DNA of 64,000 nt from Shouchella rhizosphaerae (GCF_900142675.1 NZ_FRBS01000006.1:248001-312000), one strand, 5' to 3'; shown: positions 50,556 through 59,430, counted from the stretch's first letter. The notes: generated by a model from the letters alone, not told the origin. Numbers and translations: made by a program.

Positions 50556-50945
50556 ATGGATTATTCAATGAGCATTCAACGACTTCAGCAGGAAATGGGT
50601 TCGCTTCGGGGAGATATTGTAACTGCCCAGCAAGATGTGAAGCGGCTGCAGGAAGCAAAGAGCACATTAATAGAAGAGCAGAACATTCTCCACCAAGACA
50701 AGACGTATCTCCAAGATCCAGAATTAAGCTATGACGCTTGGCGTGGAAATGAGGCCAACGACCATGACGGCAAACGATTTTATTTGGAAACGTCTTATCA
50801 ACACTCCCAAGACCATCTTGAGGAAATCATTTCATCGATTGAAACAAAAATAAGCGACTTGCAAAGCAGTATTGAAAACAGCTACCGATTAATTGATGCA
50901 AAACAAGCACAAGTATCGATGTTCAAGCGCTTGCAAAAACAATGA
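50556..50945 (+). CDS. LXG-associated helper protein (DUF5082/YwqH-like)
   Basis: Small all-helical protein of 129 aa, mostly coiled coil (MSIQRLQQEMGSLRGDIVTA, then LEEIISSIETKISDLQSSIE). Length, composition and position as first gene before an LXG toxin match the YwqH (DUF5082) family, WXG100-like partners that bind the LXG domain and guide it to the type VIIb secretion system. There is a Trp-containing turn (DAWRGNEAND) rather than a strict WXG. RBS AAGGTG. Confidence 0.8.
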   Translation: MDYSMSIQRLQQEMGSLRGDIVTAQQDVKRLQEAKSTLIEEQNILHQDKTYLQDPELSYDAWRGNEANDHDGKRFYLETSYQHSQDHLEEIISSIETKISDLQSSIENSYRLIDAKQAQVSMFKRLQKQ

Positions 50946-50959
50946 GGTGAAGGAAAACG

Positions 50960-51226
50960 ATGGCAGAAATTAAAGTGAACGAAGCTGAAGCACTCGAAGT
51001 ATTCGAAAATGTCGCCAATGCCGCCAATGGCTTTACGCCAACAAACGCGAATATCGAAATGGCGACATCGTTACTCGAATTTCTTGAGAAAGTCAATCAA
51101 ATAGAGGACGGTTATAAAGCGCAAATACAAGCGTATATGGAAGCACTCAACAAAATGGAACAGGAAAGCCAGCGCCTTATTAAAGTGTACGGTGAGACGG
51201 ACAGGGCCTTGGCAAACCAAGGGTAA
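50960..51226 (+). CDS. LXG-associated helper protein (DUF5344/YwqI-like)
   Basis: Helical protein of 88 aa (AEIKVNEAEALEVFENVANA to TDRALANQG) of the YwqI/DUF5344 group, with the length of WXG100 proteins but without WXG. RBS GAGGTGAAGG; 14 bases after the first helper and 14 before the toxin. In studied LXG systems such a pair of small helical proteins forms a heteromeric complex with the LXG domain needed for export through the T7SSb membrane complex, which is not encoded in this window. Confidence 0.8.
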   Translation: MAEIKVNEAEALEVFENVANAANGFTPTNANIEMATSLLEFLEKVNQIEDGYKAQIQAYMEALNKMEQESQRLIKVYGETDRALANQG

Positions 51227-51240
51227 GGGGAGCCAAAGAG

Positions 51241-52812
51241 ATGAAAGTATTAGATGTCCAGGAAGTAATCAATGGCATTGATAAGTTAGTTGATGCGAAA
51301 AAAGAAGACATTGCCCAGCTAGAAGCGGTGGAATCAAGCATTCGCAAAATCCATAATCTCCATTCACTCCAAGGAGAAGGGGGAGAAGCGATTAAAAACC
51401 ATTTTTCACAGCTGCACTTGCCGGCGCTGCGCTTTTTCGTTACCTATCTCGAGCAGTACATCGAGCAACTCGGGAAAATGAAAAACAATCTATTAAACTT
51501 CGAAGCAAGCAACGCGTTGCTTCGCCAAGATTTTCTAACAGAAACAATCCCAAATGGCATCAACCGCATAAAACAAAATGCCGAAGCGAGCACAGAGGCA
51601 ATTAACAGTGCGTGCGCCTCGATCCAAGACTTAGTCCACACCGGCACATTCACAATGGATGGCGTGCAATCATGGGCAGACATGTTAAAACAACATGCCC
51701 AAGACACAGCCGATCGTCTCGAAGAACTGGATGCAGAAAACATCAATCTCGCCAACGAAGCTGAAGCGACGTTAACAGAATTGATGCAGTCAACTGAAAA
51801 GGTCATTAACTGGACAACGGGAGGGCCAATTGCTTCCCCGGCTGTACAAGAAGAAATTGACCGTTATTTTATGGAAAACGATGTCTATTACAATATGTGG
51901 TCAGAAGCAATGGAGCTTGCTTCCATTGAAGACCCAACACTGATGGGTGCAATCGCCGACTTTTTTATTAACGCAGGTACCTTTTATAAAGGGATGAATG
52001 TTGCCAAAGGCATTGGCGCTCTTGCCGTTATTGCCTCGGGAAAATTAAAGTTTGAGAAAGTCGGCAACGGCGTTTTCAGCGTTAAAAACCATCAAGACTG
52101 GGTAAAGAAAAATGGTGTCTACAACTCAAAGCTAGCAGCAGGCCTAAACTCGATCATGCGCAAATTCGGCAATAAAAATTCACCGATTAAGTTGTTCAAG
52201 GAACTTGGCAGGCTCAATAACCAACCTACGAACATTTTGAGAAAACTAGTCAATGTAGATCCGAGCCAATCCTATGTAACATTTGCTAAGTTATTCCGCA
52301 AAAATGCCTCCGGCGTGGCTATCAACGAAACGAAAGCGAAACAATACGTCGCTAGACCGGACCTAAAAGCAACAGCCAAAGAAGCCAAAAAGACATTTGT
52401 CAATACGTTTAAGCGCGTGCCTTATGTAGGTACGATTGTGTCAGCCGGAAGCAACATAATGGAAGCATTTAAGGATGAAAATAAAGAGAAAAGTGCCGCA
52501 GAAAAAACTGGCAGAGTAGCAGCTGGGTTCGCAATGGATGCTGGTGTAGCTGGACTAACCGCTGGAGGAGCGGCAATCGGTTCCATGATTCTGCCAGGGC
52601 CAGGCACAGTCATTGGCGGGGCAGTAGGAGCGACAGTTGGAATCATTGGATCGATCGCTTTGGATGAGAAAGTGAAGGATTTGGGAGAGAAGGTAGGAAA
52701 ACAAATAGATAAGGGTGTTGATAAAATAAAGGAGACGGCCTCAAAGGTGGCAGACAATATTGGCGATACCGTTAATAGTGCCAAAAAATTTGTTACCAGC
52801 TGGTTTAAGTAG
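51241..52812 (+). CDS. LXG-domain polymorphic toxin with glycine-zipper C-terminus
   Basis: Secreted toxin of 523 aa. Residues 1-215 are an LXG domain (MKVLDVQEVINGIDKLVDAK, helical, ending near TGGPIASPAVQEEIDRYF). A middle region of about 190 residues is basic. The C-terminal 110 residues differ from nuclease or NADase toxins: AAGFAMDAGVAGLTAGGAAI, GPGTVIGGAVGATVGIIGSI are glycine-zipper membrane-inserting stretches, followed by an amphipathic helix (KVGKQIDKGVDKIKETASKV) and a basic-aromatic end TSWFK. This looks like a pore-forming or depolarising effector, similar in design to TelE-type LXG toxins. Membrane immunity candidates downstream fit that view. T7SSb-dependent export is inferred. 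Confidence 0.82.
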   Translation: MKVLDVQEVINGIDKLVDAKKEDIAQLEAVESSIRKIHNLHSLQGEGGEAIKNHFSQLHLPALRFFVTYLEQYIEQLGKMKNNLLNFEASNALLRQDFLTETIPNGINRIKQNAEASTEAINSACASIQDLVHTGTFTMDGVQSWADMLKQHAQDTADRLEELDAENINLANEAEATLTELMQSTEKVINWTTGGPIASPAVQEEIDRYFMENDVYYNMWSEAMELASIEDPTLMGAIADFFINAGTFYKGMNVAKGIGALAVIASGKLKFEKVGNGVFSVKNHQDWVKKNGVYNSKLAAGLNSIMRKFGNKNSPIKLFKELGRLNNQPTNILRKLVNVDPSQSYVTFAKLFRKNASGVAINETKAKQYVARPDLKATAKEAKKTFVNTFKRVPYVGTIVSAGSNIMEAFKDENKEKSAAEKTGRVAAGFAMDAGVAGLTAGGAAIGSMILPGPGTVIGGAVGATVGIIGSIALDEKVKDLGEKVGKQIDKGVDKIKETASKVADNIGDTVNSAKKFVTSWFK

Positions 52813-52842
52813 TTTAATCCAGACAGACAATAGGAGATTGTA

Positions 52843-53463
52843 ATGTTTTCACTAAAAAAAAGTCTAAAAACATTGGCCAAAGGGCAGTTTTGTTTCCTTC
52901 TTATGACATTCATTTTGCTGACCAATGTTTCGCATTGGCGTGATCCACTAGCATCTTGGGTTTTAATTCTAATGTTAATCCAGCCGGGCATTTTCTTGCT
53001 GGCATTTGTTGATGGCTTCCGTACAAAAAAGGCAGTTGAAGTGGAACCCGAAGAAAGAGGGAGTGTGTTTTCATTAAAAGGGTTTCTCAAAAGTTTATGG
53101 TTTCTCGCTCCTGTGCTACTATTTATGACATTAACGATGGGGCATTTTGACCGTGATGCTGTTGTTCCCTTTCCTTCTGCCTTAATCTTAGGGTTTTTGC
53201 TGGTAAATGGATTCTTTAATTTCTTATCATTGTTTGTGCCAAGTTACGTGGTTTTGTTTTATGTAGCGAATGCGTATGACAAAGCAAACACTGCGTGGAG
53301 CGAGGGTTTTCGCTATATAGCTATTTATTTCTCTGGATTAAATGCGGAGATACAAAATCTATTATCCCGTTTCCCTTTTTACATTCAAAGGCCGATTACA
53401 CTTCTTCTGTGTATATGGTATATCTTTGCTTATATATCTATTGGATCGTTGTTTGGTTGGTAA
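52843..53463 (+). CDS. Membrane protein, candidate immunity factor, copy 1
   Basis: Polytopic membrane protein of 206 aa with about five membrane segments: two near 18-60, then, after FRTKKAVEVEPEERGSVFSL and FLKSLWFLAPVLLFMT, further segments, ending with RPITLLLCIWYIF. RBS TAGGAG. It directly follows the LXG toxin, has a close paralog of equal length 200 bases later, and no known enzymatic motif. A membrane-located immunity protein is what a pore-forming toxin would need. Family related to YesL-like/DUF624 proteins by general look only. Confidence 0.7.
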   Translation: MFSLKKSLKTLAKGQFCFLLMTFILLTNVSHWRDPLASWVLILMLIQPGIFLLAFVDGFRTKKAVEVEPEERGSVFSLKGFLKSLWFLAPVLLFMTLTMGHFDRDAVVPFPSALILGFLLVNGFFNFLSLFVPSYVVLFYVANAYDKANTAWSEGFRYIAIYFSGLNAEIQNLLSRFPFYIQRPITLLLCIWYIFAYISIGSLFGW

Positions 53464-53662
53464 TAGGTTGGAGGGGAAGGAAGAGGGAATCCGTCTGTTT
53501 TTAAAGGTTTTCCTTAAGTGAAAGACTTCTCCTTCCTTCGTAACAGGGCTTTAATCGTGGCAGACTTTTAAGTTGACACTATTATTATCTAGTGTGAATC
53601 TAAAAAGGTATTTATGAATGTCCTCCTAAAAAAATTAGTTTTCTAAGCCAGGAGCGTACTAA

Positions 53663-54283
53663 ATGTTTTCCATCCGCAAGAGTCTAAAAACATTTGTCAA
53701 AGGGCAGCTATGGTTCCTTCTAATGCTGTTAATACTCCTAAGCTATGTTACATATTGGCAAGATCCTTATTTGGCTTGGACACTCATTGTTTTATTTATA
53801 CAGCCTGTCATTTTCCTACTTGCCTTTATTGACGGCTTTCGTACAAAAAAGACAGTTGAGATTGAACCGGAAGAAAGAGGGAATGTGTTTACTTTTAGAG
53901 GGTTTCTCAAAAGTTTATGGTTTCTCATTCCTGTCCTGCTATTTTTTACGCTCGTCACTTGGTATGCAGATTTTGATGGAGGACTTCCTTTTCCGTCAGG
54001 AATTTTAGCGGTTTTTCTTATGGTTAATTGTTCGCTTAGTTTTTTATCCTTCATCATGCCAAGTTATGTGTTGACGTTTTATGCAGCGAATGCATATGAC
54101 AAATCGAAAACGGCATGGAGTGAGGGCTTTCGCTATATCGCTATCTATTTCTGTGGATTGAATGGCGAGATTCAAAATCTATTATCCCGTTTTCCTTTCT
54201 ACGTTCAGAGGCCGATTACGCTGCTTTTGTGTATCTGGTATTTTCTTGTATTAGGTGGGATTATTAATATGTTTGGCTTGTAA
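53663..54283 (+). CDS. Membrane protein, candidate immunity factor, copy 2
   Basis: Paralog of the preceding gene, also 206 aa. Identity is highest in the blocks FLLAFIDGFRTKKTVEIEPE, GFLKSLWFL, WSEGFRYIAIYFCGLN and EIQNLLSRFPFY, lowest in the outer loops between about 60-80 and 110-130. RBS CCAGGAG. It has its own upstream gap of 200 bases with a TTGACA-like element and a terminator behind it, so it could be made independently. Recent tandem duplication and divergence fits immunity against related toxins. Confidence 0.7.
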   Translation: MFSIRKSLKTFVKGQLWFLLMLLILLSYVTYWQDPYLAWTLIVLFIQPVIFLLAFIDGFRTKKTVEIEPEERGNVFTFRGFLKSLWFLIPVLLFFTLVTWYADFDGGLPFPSGILAVFLMVNCSLSFLSFIMPSYVLTFYAANAYDKSKTAWSEGFRYIAIYFCGLNGEIQNLLSRFPFYVQRPITLLLCIWYFLVLGGIINMFGL

Positions 54284-54318
54284 AAAAAGGGAAACGTAAA
54301 GCGTAGTTGATCGTAGTT

Positions 54319-54357
54319 AAAAGGGAGAGTGGTGGAGGGAAGGTTACTCCCCTTTTT
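54319..54357 (+). terminator. Probable terminator after second immunity gene
   Basis: AAAAGGGA pairs with TCCCCTTTT (one bulge) over a loop of about 20 bases, followed by TTTT. Confidence 0.55.
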
Positions 54358-54401
54358 ATCGAATCATCTTGAAAATAACAATAGGAGTTGGGGGGTTCTT
54401 T

Positions 54402-54509
54402 CTGGACAATAAAGAAAAGAAAGACGTAATGAAAGTATTATCTCTTTTTACTATAGGGGGAATTCTTGTTTTATTAGTCCCTGTTTTTTATCATTCTGTC
54501 CTCCCATAA
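54402..54509 (+). CDS. Tiny single-span membrane peptide (uncertain)
   Basis: 35-codon frame LDNKEKKDVMKVLSLFTIGG then ILVLLVPVFYHSVLP: a charged N-terminus and one membrane helix. The start is unclear; a CTG is 15 nt after AGGAG, and an ATG at 54429 would give 26 aa without good RBS. The same pattern KKDV-x-K/R-V-hydrophobic occurs at about 60418-60520. It may be an immunity or regulatory micropeptide, or the leftover of a longer gene. Confidence 0.3.
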   Translation: MDNKEKKDVMKVLSLFTIGGILVLLVPVFYHSVLP

Positions 54510-54602
54510 CTTACTTTCGCTTGAAAAAGACAACCAAAACAGTTTTTATCGCCCATTTAGATAAATCTATACAAATAAAACTAAAAAATTGAGGTGGAAT
54601 GG

Positions 54603-55400
54603 ATGATACAGGACAAGCAAATCGCCCTTTCGACAGAGGAATTTGTTGCTGCGTTAGTGTTATGTGGGTATGAGGAAGCGGCTGCAGATATTATAAATGA
54701 ATTGCAATTAGCGGAAACGGAGGAGCAGCTTGTTACGTTTTCAAACCAGGCGGAAACCCTTTTAAACAACCGTGGTTACTGGGACGAAACACGCTCTAGC
54801 AATCTTGTCAAAGGGTTGGAAAGTTTTATCCACTTGCTGATCAAATCGCAGAAAAAAACACGCTGTGTCCATGGGAACCATGTGTTGATTTTTCATCAAA
54901 TTGAAGGGGACGAAATGATTGTCCAAACGTTTAAAGGCATGGAGCATCGTTTTGAGCTGTGCAAACATTCGGATTCGCTATGGGAGCGTATGGCTGATTT
55001 CTTTGGCTTAGCAGACGAGGACGTTGACTTGCCCGAGAATTTTAGACTGAGATCCCAAGGGTTTGATCTGTTTTCGCAAGCGACAAGCGAGGAAATTGAT
55101 GCGATTATCCGTGATCAAATTTATCCGGAGAACTTTAATATTTTTTTAGATGATTTTCGCAACCATGGCTTTTCACTGGACAACATCTCCATGATGATCT
55201 CTCATTATACCCGTGATGAAAGTGAGCTCATTCAAGTTAATTTCTTTCTAAAAAGCAGCAAAGGGTTCATGTGGTACGTCGACTATAGTCTAATTGAAGA
55301 AACAAACGAAATTCATGTAAAAGCACTGGCCCCAAAAGAGTGTTTTGAGGCCGCGGTCTATGTGATGCTCGATTTTTACAAGCACGATGCAGTGGAATAG
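54603..55400 (+). CDS. Uncharacterised protein linked to the LXG operon
   Basis: Cytoplasmic protein of 265 aa with no recognised family. It starts MIQDKQIALSTEEFVAALVL, has a helical first 90 residues, a central beta-rich part (GNHVLIFHQIEGDEMIVQTF) and ends with a beta-alpha part (IHVKALAPKECFEAAVYVML). The alternation of strands and helices and the position next to a type VIIb effector are reminiscent of EspG-like chaperones that hold secreted partners in ESX systems; this is only structural guesswork. RBS GAGGTGG. The convergent symporter gene ends three bases after it, so no space for a terminator. Confidence 0.6.
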   Translation: MIQDKQIALSTEEFVAALVLCGYEEAAADIINELQLAETEEQLVTFSNQAETLLNNRGYWDETRSSNLVKGLESFIHLLIKSQKKTRCVHGNHVLIFHQIEGDEMIVQTFKGMEHRFELCKHSDSLWERMADFFGLADEDVDLPENFRLRSQGFDLFSQATSEEIDAIIRDQIYPENFNIFLDDFRNHGFSLDNISMMISHYTRDESELIQVNFFLKSSKGFMWYVDYSLIEETNEIHVKALAPKECFEAAVYVMLDFYKHDAVE

Positions 55401-55403
55401 GCC

Positions 55404-56933
55404 TTATCCGATTGTTGCTTTTTTGTCACGGAAGTCCGCGACTTTTAATTCCGTTCGTGCGATTGCTTTCTCTTGTTCTTCATGAGAAGCTGGCGCGATT
55501 AGTGAACCGATCACACAAATAGAGACATTTAAAGCAAGTCCAAGCACGCCGCCGTGAATACCGTAAAAGGTGTTGTTGCCTGTGAGTGTCATCAGCCCGG
55601 CGAGGAGCGCTCCAGCTAACATGCCGATAAAAACAGGTTTAGGGGCAAGCTTCTTCCAGTAGAGGCCAAGCCCAAATGCCGGGAACACTTGAACAAGCAA
55701 TTCGAATTTCAAGACGAATATTTGGTACAACGTTCCTGGAGGGTTCCAAGCAATCCATAGCAGCAAGGCAACAGCGATTACACCGGCAACTTTGCCTACT
55801 TTTACTTTTTGTGCTTCTGTTGCTTTACGGTTTATGTATTCGCCATAAATATCTTTGGAAATGATCGAAGAAAAGCTAAGCAAAGCCGAATCGGCGGTTG
55901 AGATGATGGCTGATACGATCGCCCCGAAAAAAATGACCATTGCCCAATAATAGATGCTGTTTAAGGCTGCTACATCATTGGCAAGGATGCCAATCAGCTG
56001 TTCGGACTGGGCAACATCGAGATTCGGATACAGGGAAAGGCAAATAATGCCGACGATGAACACAAAACCAGTTGTAACTGGCGGCATCCACGCCATTCTT
56101 GCCAGCGACCGTTTTAACGTCCGTTCGCTTTTGGAAGAATAAATTCGCTGAATCGCATGGGGATAGATGATCGCACCAAACCCGATCAGCACAATCATGC
56201 TTAGCCAGTTGATCGATGTGATCGTGTCAGGGACGCCTATTTTCTCTGGAACGGTGTTTGCTAAATCTTGTGTCATTTCCGCGAAGTTGCCACCTGTCAA
56301 TGTGAGGGCGCCAATTAGCAAGATAATGATGCCAACTAATAAGGACAGGCCTTGTAGGACATCGGTATAGGCAACTGCCTTCATGCCGCCCATCCATTCA
56401 TAAGCAAGCATGACAAGAATAAACCCGATCACTGCATATTCATACGGAATCGCCCCGCCAGTTAGGCCGGCAACCGCATGGCCGATGGCAACAAGCTGCT
56501 CAAGCAAATAGTTGCAAAGCGCCCAAAGCATTAAGGCAACAGCGAGAAGCGTGACGCTTTTTGAGCGGAACCGGTGTGTGATCCAATCAGCGGGTGTGAT
56601 AAATTGAAAACGTTTGGATAATACATAAAGGCGCGGCGCGATTAGCAAATACATGCCAATAATGATCGTCATAAAAGGAATCGATTGCAGCCACGAAAAG
56701 CCTTCCCGGTATGCGGTTGGTGCATAGCCGACAACGTTGTTTCCGCTATATTGGGTGGCATACAGCGTGAAAAATAGGGCAATCAGCCCTAGGTTTTTGC
56801 CTGCTAAATAATAATCGCCGAGTGTATTGCTCACTTTCTCGCCCCTGCCTGCCCACCAACCAATCAATAACGTGATGACAGCGTACGCACATAAAATAAT
56901 GATTCCGTCTGTTCCGGAAAACGTTAAGTTCAT
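55404..56933 (-). CDS. Sodium:solute symporter (SSS family)
   Basis: Transporter of 509 aa with about 13 membrane segments. SSS features are GWWAGRGEKVSNTLGDYYLA near residue 25, ATQYSGNNVVGYAPTAYREG near 60, WITHRFRSKSVTLLAVAL, GGMKAVAYTDVLQG near 185, and STADSALLSFSSIISKDIY near 345, including the residues around the sodium site. It overlaps the small DUF3311 gene (ATGA) and follows the CoA transferase gene, so its cargo is probably a carboxylate that is then CoA-activated. Related to PanF-type and monocarboxylate symporters. Confidence 0.9.
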   Translation of the reverse strand: MNLTFSGTDGIIILCAYAVITLLIGWWAGRGEKVSNTLGDYYLAGKNLGLIALFFTLYATQYSGNNVVGYAPTAYREGFSWLQSIPFMTIIIGMYLLIAPRLYVLSKRFQFITPADWITHRFRSKSVTLLAVALMLWALCNYLLEQLVAIGHAVAGLTGGAIPYEYAVIGFILVMLAYEWMGGMKAVAYTDVLQGLSLLVGIIILLIGALTLTGGNFAEMTQDLANTVPEKIGVPDTITSINWLSMIVLIGFGAIIYPHAIQRIYSSKSERTLKRSLARMAWMPPVTTGFVFIVGIICLSLYPNLDVAQSEQLIGILANDVAALNSIYYWAMVIFFGAIVSAIISTADSALLSFSSIISKDIYGEYINRKATEAQKVKVGKVAGVIAVALLLWIAWNPPGTLYQIFVLKFELLVQVFPAFGLGLYWKKLAPKPVFIGMLAGALLAGLMTLTGNNTFYGIHGGVLGLALNVSICVIGSLIAPASHEEQEKAIARTELKVADFRDKKATIG

Positions 56934-57190
56934 AGGCTGCTCCTTCTTTCTTCGTCGGATTCTTCTTCAACGTCTTCAACAATATTCCACTGGCTAAACA
57001 TTAACCAATTGATATAGCCGCATAGGGCGAGTGAGAGGATAATGGTAATCACAGCCCAATACGGGAACCCAAATATAAAAGGCTCAGCGCTACCCCGAGG
57101 CAAATACCATGGCGCGTTAAAAAGGACGAGCAAGCCCATTACCACCCAAATCCATGGCTTTTTCACAGGTTCTTTTATGTTCTTATCCAT
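56930..57190 (-). CDS. DUF3311 small membrane protein
   Basis: Protein of 86 aa with two membrane segments (about 12-30 and 42-65) and an acidic C-terminal tail (EDVEEESDEERRS). DUF3311 proteins are almost always encoded directly before an SSS symporter and may be an accessory subunit, like YhdT-PanF. Good RBS (GGAGGTGCC) and 4-base overlap with the symporter gene. Confidence 0.82.
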   Translation of the reverse strand: MDKNIKEPVKKPWIWVVMGLLVLFNAPWYLPRGSAEPFIFGFPYWAVITIILSLALCGYINWLMFSQWNIVEDVEEESDEERRSSL

Positions 57191-57204
57191 TTGGCACCTC
57201 CGTT

Positions 57205-58416
57205 TTATATAATTTGTCGTTTCTGCAAAGCGGATAACGCCTCATTGTCAAGGTTCAGCAACTGCCCGTAGACGGCTTCATTATCGCTACCAGGAGCAAG
57301 AGAGCCAGTGTGTTTGATCGCTCCTGGCGTCCGGCTAAGTTTAGGAACAACACTAGGCATTGGAAAAGGCCCAAGTGTAGGGTGATCGACGTGGACAATC
57401 ATTTCCCGCGCTTGGTAGTGAGGGTCTTCAACCATCTCTTTTGCCGAATAAATCAGTCCAGACGGAACGCCTTTTTGTTCGAGAATCGCAAGCGCCTCCT
57501 CGGCAGAAAGAGAGGTTGTCCACCTTTCAATTCGTTCATCAAGCGCTTTCATATTTTCCCCGCGTGCTTCATGGCTGCAATAATCGGGATGGTTTGCCAA
57601 CTCCGGTTCGCCCATCGCTTCACAAAGCCGGCGAAACACGCCATCTGCATTAGCGCCAATGACAATGAAGGTACGGTCTTTTGTCAAATAAATGTTAGAA
57701 GGAGCGATGCCAGGAAGCGTATTGCCCATCCGTTCACGGATCGCCCCTGCGAGCAAGTAGTCAGGCACTGTGCTTTCCATGACGGCAAAGACCGATTCAT
57801 AAATCGCGGTATCGACGATTTGGCCTTTGCCTGAACGGTTGCGCTCTTGCAATGCAGCCAAGCAGCCGATTGCCGAAAATAAAGCCGCTAGTGTATCGCC
57901 AATCGATATGCCAATCCGGGATGGAGGACGGTCTTCGTAGCCAGTTACGTGGCGAATGCCGCCCATTGCTTCGCCAACGCTACCAAAGCCAGCACGGTTT
58001 TTGTATGGTCCTGTTTGCCCGAAACCGGATGTGCGTACCATAATCAGCCCTTCATTTTCTTTAGAAAGCGTTTCATACGAGAGTCCCCATTTCTCCATCG
58101 TGCCAGGGCGGAAATTTTCAATGATGATGTCCGATTTTTCGGAAAGCTTTTTAAAGAGTTGTTGCCCTTCTTGTTCCCGTAAGTTCAGTGTAATGGAGCG
58201 TTTATTCCTTGATTGGATCGGCCACCACAGCCCGATGCCATTTTTATGTTTTCCCCACTTTCGCATGGGATCTGGCTTATCCGGTGATTCGATTTTAATG
58301 ACTTCTGCGCCAAAGTCGGCAAGCAATCTGCCCGTAAAAGGGCCGGCAATCAAAGATCCTAATTCAAGCACGCGAATGCCGTCCAATGGTAAAGGCGCTG
58401 GTGTTGAGTGTGACAT
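57205..58416 (-). CDS. CaiB/BaiF-type family III CoA transferase
   Basis: CoA transferase of 403 aa. N-terminal LELGSLIAGPFTGRLLADFGAEVIKIE and RNKRSITLNLRE are family marks; the catalytic Asp should be in ISIGDTLAALFSAIG near residue 170. Such enzymes move CoA between carboxylic acids, often succinyl-CoA to a substrate acid. RBS AGGAGGG before ATG. First gene of the minus-strand operon with DUF3311 and the symporter; divergent from the regulator and HMG-CoA lyase-like genes. Together: import, CoA activation, retro-aldol cleavage. Confidence 0.9.
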   Translation of the reverse strand: MSHSTPAPLPLDGIRVLELGSLIAGPFTGRLLADFGAEVIKIESPDKPDPMRKWGKHKNGIGLWWPIQSRNKRSITLNLREQEGQQLFKKLSEKSDIIIENFRPGTMEKWGLSYETLSKENEGLIMVRTSGFGQTGPYKNRAGFGSVGEAMGGIRHVTGYEDRPPSRIGISIGDTLAALFSAIGCLAALQERNRSGKGQIVDTAIYESVFAVMESTVPDYLLAGAIRERMGNTLPGIAPSNIYLTKDRTFIVIGANADGVFRRLCEAMGEPELANHPDYCSHEARGENMKALDERIERWTTSLSAEEALAILEQKGVPSGLIYSAKEMVEDPHYQAREMIVHVDHPTLGPFPMPSVVPKLSRTPGAIKHTGSLAPGSDNEAVYGQLLNLDNEALSALQKRQII

Positions 58417-58430
58417 ACATACCCTCCTGT

Positions 58431-58444
58431 TGTTAGCGCTTTCT
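58431..58444. promoter_or_regulatory. cre-like site upstream of the CoA transferase gene
   Basis: On the minus strand AGAAAGCGCTAACA, one mismatch (first base) to the cre consensus. It is between the promoter region and the start codon of the catabolic operon, a position where CcpA acts as roadblock. Confidence 0.6.
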
Positions 58445-58463
58445 TTTAAAACAATCTATCACT

Positions 58464-58473
58464 TTGTATACAA
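58464..58473. promoter_or_regulatory. TTGTATACAA palindrome, operator of the divergent GntR regulator (left)
   Basis: Perfect palindrome, extended to TTTGTATACAAA. The same sequence recurs at 58713-58722. FadR/FCD-type GntR regulators bind GT-N-AC type palindromes, so both are likely sites for the regulator encoded at 58780. The rest of the 360-base divergent region shows no gene. Confidence 0.65.
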
Positions 58474-58712
58474 AAAGTCTATCTTATTTGTTAGAAAAAT
58501 TAGATATTGAGTCTTTTTACCTAGTATAGAATATTGGAATTTAAAGAGATAAATAGATTTAAAGGCGAATGATAACCACGTTTTAGCCAGTTAAATGTTT
58601 GTTATACGCGTCAATGTCGATTTTAAACAGAGTTTCTTTCTGTTAATATTCGTCTTTTTGTAGTGAGTGTATGATGAGGGAAAATACTTACTAAGATCGA
58701 GTGGGGATTGTT

Positions 58713-58722
58713 TTGTATACAA
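58713..58722. promoter_or_regulatory. TTGTATACAA palindrome (right)
   Basis: Second exact copy, about 60 bases before the regulator start codon, hence likely autoregulation. Distance between the two copies is about 250 bases, which would allow looping. Confidence 0.65.
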
Positions 58723-58779
58723 CTTAAGCGTTGCCATCATTGGGAACATCAGCTACACTAATTTGAAAGAGGTGTGGCA

Positions 58780-59430
58780 ATGAGCGTATACGAACTAATT
58801 AAAGAGGCCATCATAACTGGCCGCTACAAACAAGGAGAACGCCTAACTGAGGAAGCGCTTTCGATTGACTGGAATGTGAGCAGGACGCCTATTCGAAGCG
58901 CGTTAAAACAGCTTGAATTTGATGGGCTAGTCCAACCGCTAAAACGGGGATTTTTCGTCCGCTCCTTTTCAAAAGAAGATTTACGGCAAATTTACGATTT
59001 ACGGGCAATGCTTGAAAGCTATGGCGCCGGGCAAGCTGCTCTACATCACCAATCAGAAGATTTGGCGGCCATCCAACAAGCAAACAGCCAGTATGAACAA
59101 ACGATATTGGATTCGTCCTTGCCCCATGAAGAGCGGATCAGTGCGGTCATTGCTGCCAACACTCAATTTCATGATGCGGTATACCGTGCGAGCCGCAACC
59201 AGCATATCCAAGAATTAATCGCAAAAGTAGTCGTGTTGCCTTTTATTTACCGATCTTTTTATTGGTTTGGCGAAGAAGGGTTGCAGCAGTCTCTCGCTGC
59301 CCATAAAACGATTGTGGCAGCGATTGAAGAGAGGGATGGGGAACGGGCAAAAGCGGCAATGAACGAACATATTTTCAAAGGCAGGGATTATGTGCTTCAT
59401 TATTACGAGGGAGGGGACAAATTTGGTTGA
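58780..59430 (+). CDS. GntR family regulator, FadR/FCD subgroup
   Basis: Transcriptional regulator of 216 aa. Winged helix at 1-70 (VYELIKEAIITGRYKQGERL, EEALSIDWNVSRTPIRSALKQLEFDG) and an all-helical FCD effector domain at about 75-210 with the metal/ligand positions DLRAMLESYGA, NTQFHDAVYRAS (Asp/His) and SLAAHKTIVAAIEERD (His). ATG preceded by AGAGGTG. It overlaps the HMG-CoA lyase-like gene by 8 bases. Its operators in the divergent promoter region point to control of the symporter/CoA transferase operon by a carboxylate. Confidence 0.88.
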   Translation: MSVYELIKEAIITGRYKQGERLTEEALSIDWNVSRTPIRSALKQLEFDGLVQPLKRGFFVRSFSKEDLRQIYDLRAMLESYGAGQAALHHQSEDLAAIQQANSQYEQTILDSSLPHEERISAVIAANTQFHDAVYRASRNQHIQELIAKVVVLPFIYRSFYWFGEEGLQQSLAAHKTIVAAIEERDGERAKAAMNEHIFKGRDYVLHYYEGGDKFG

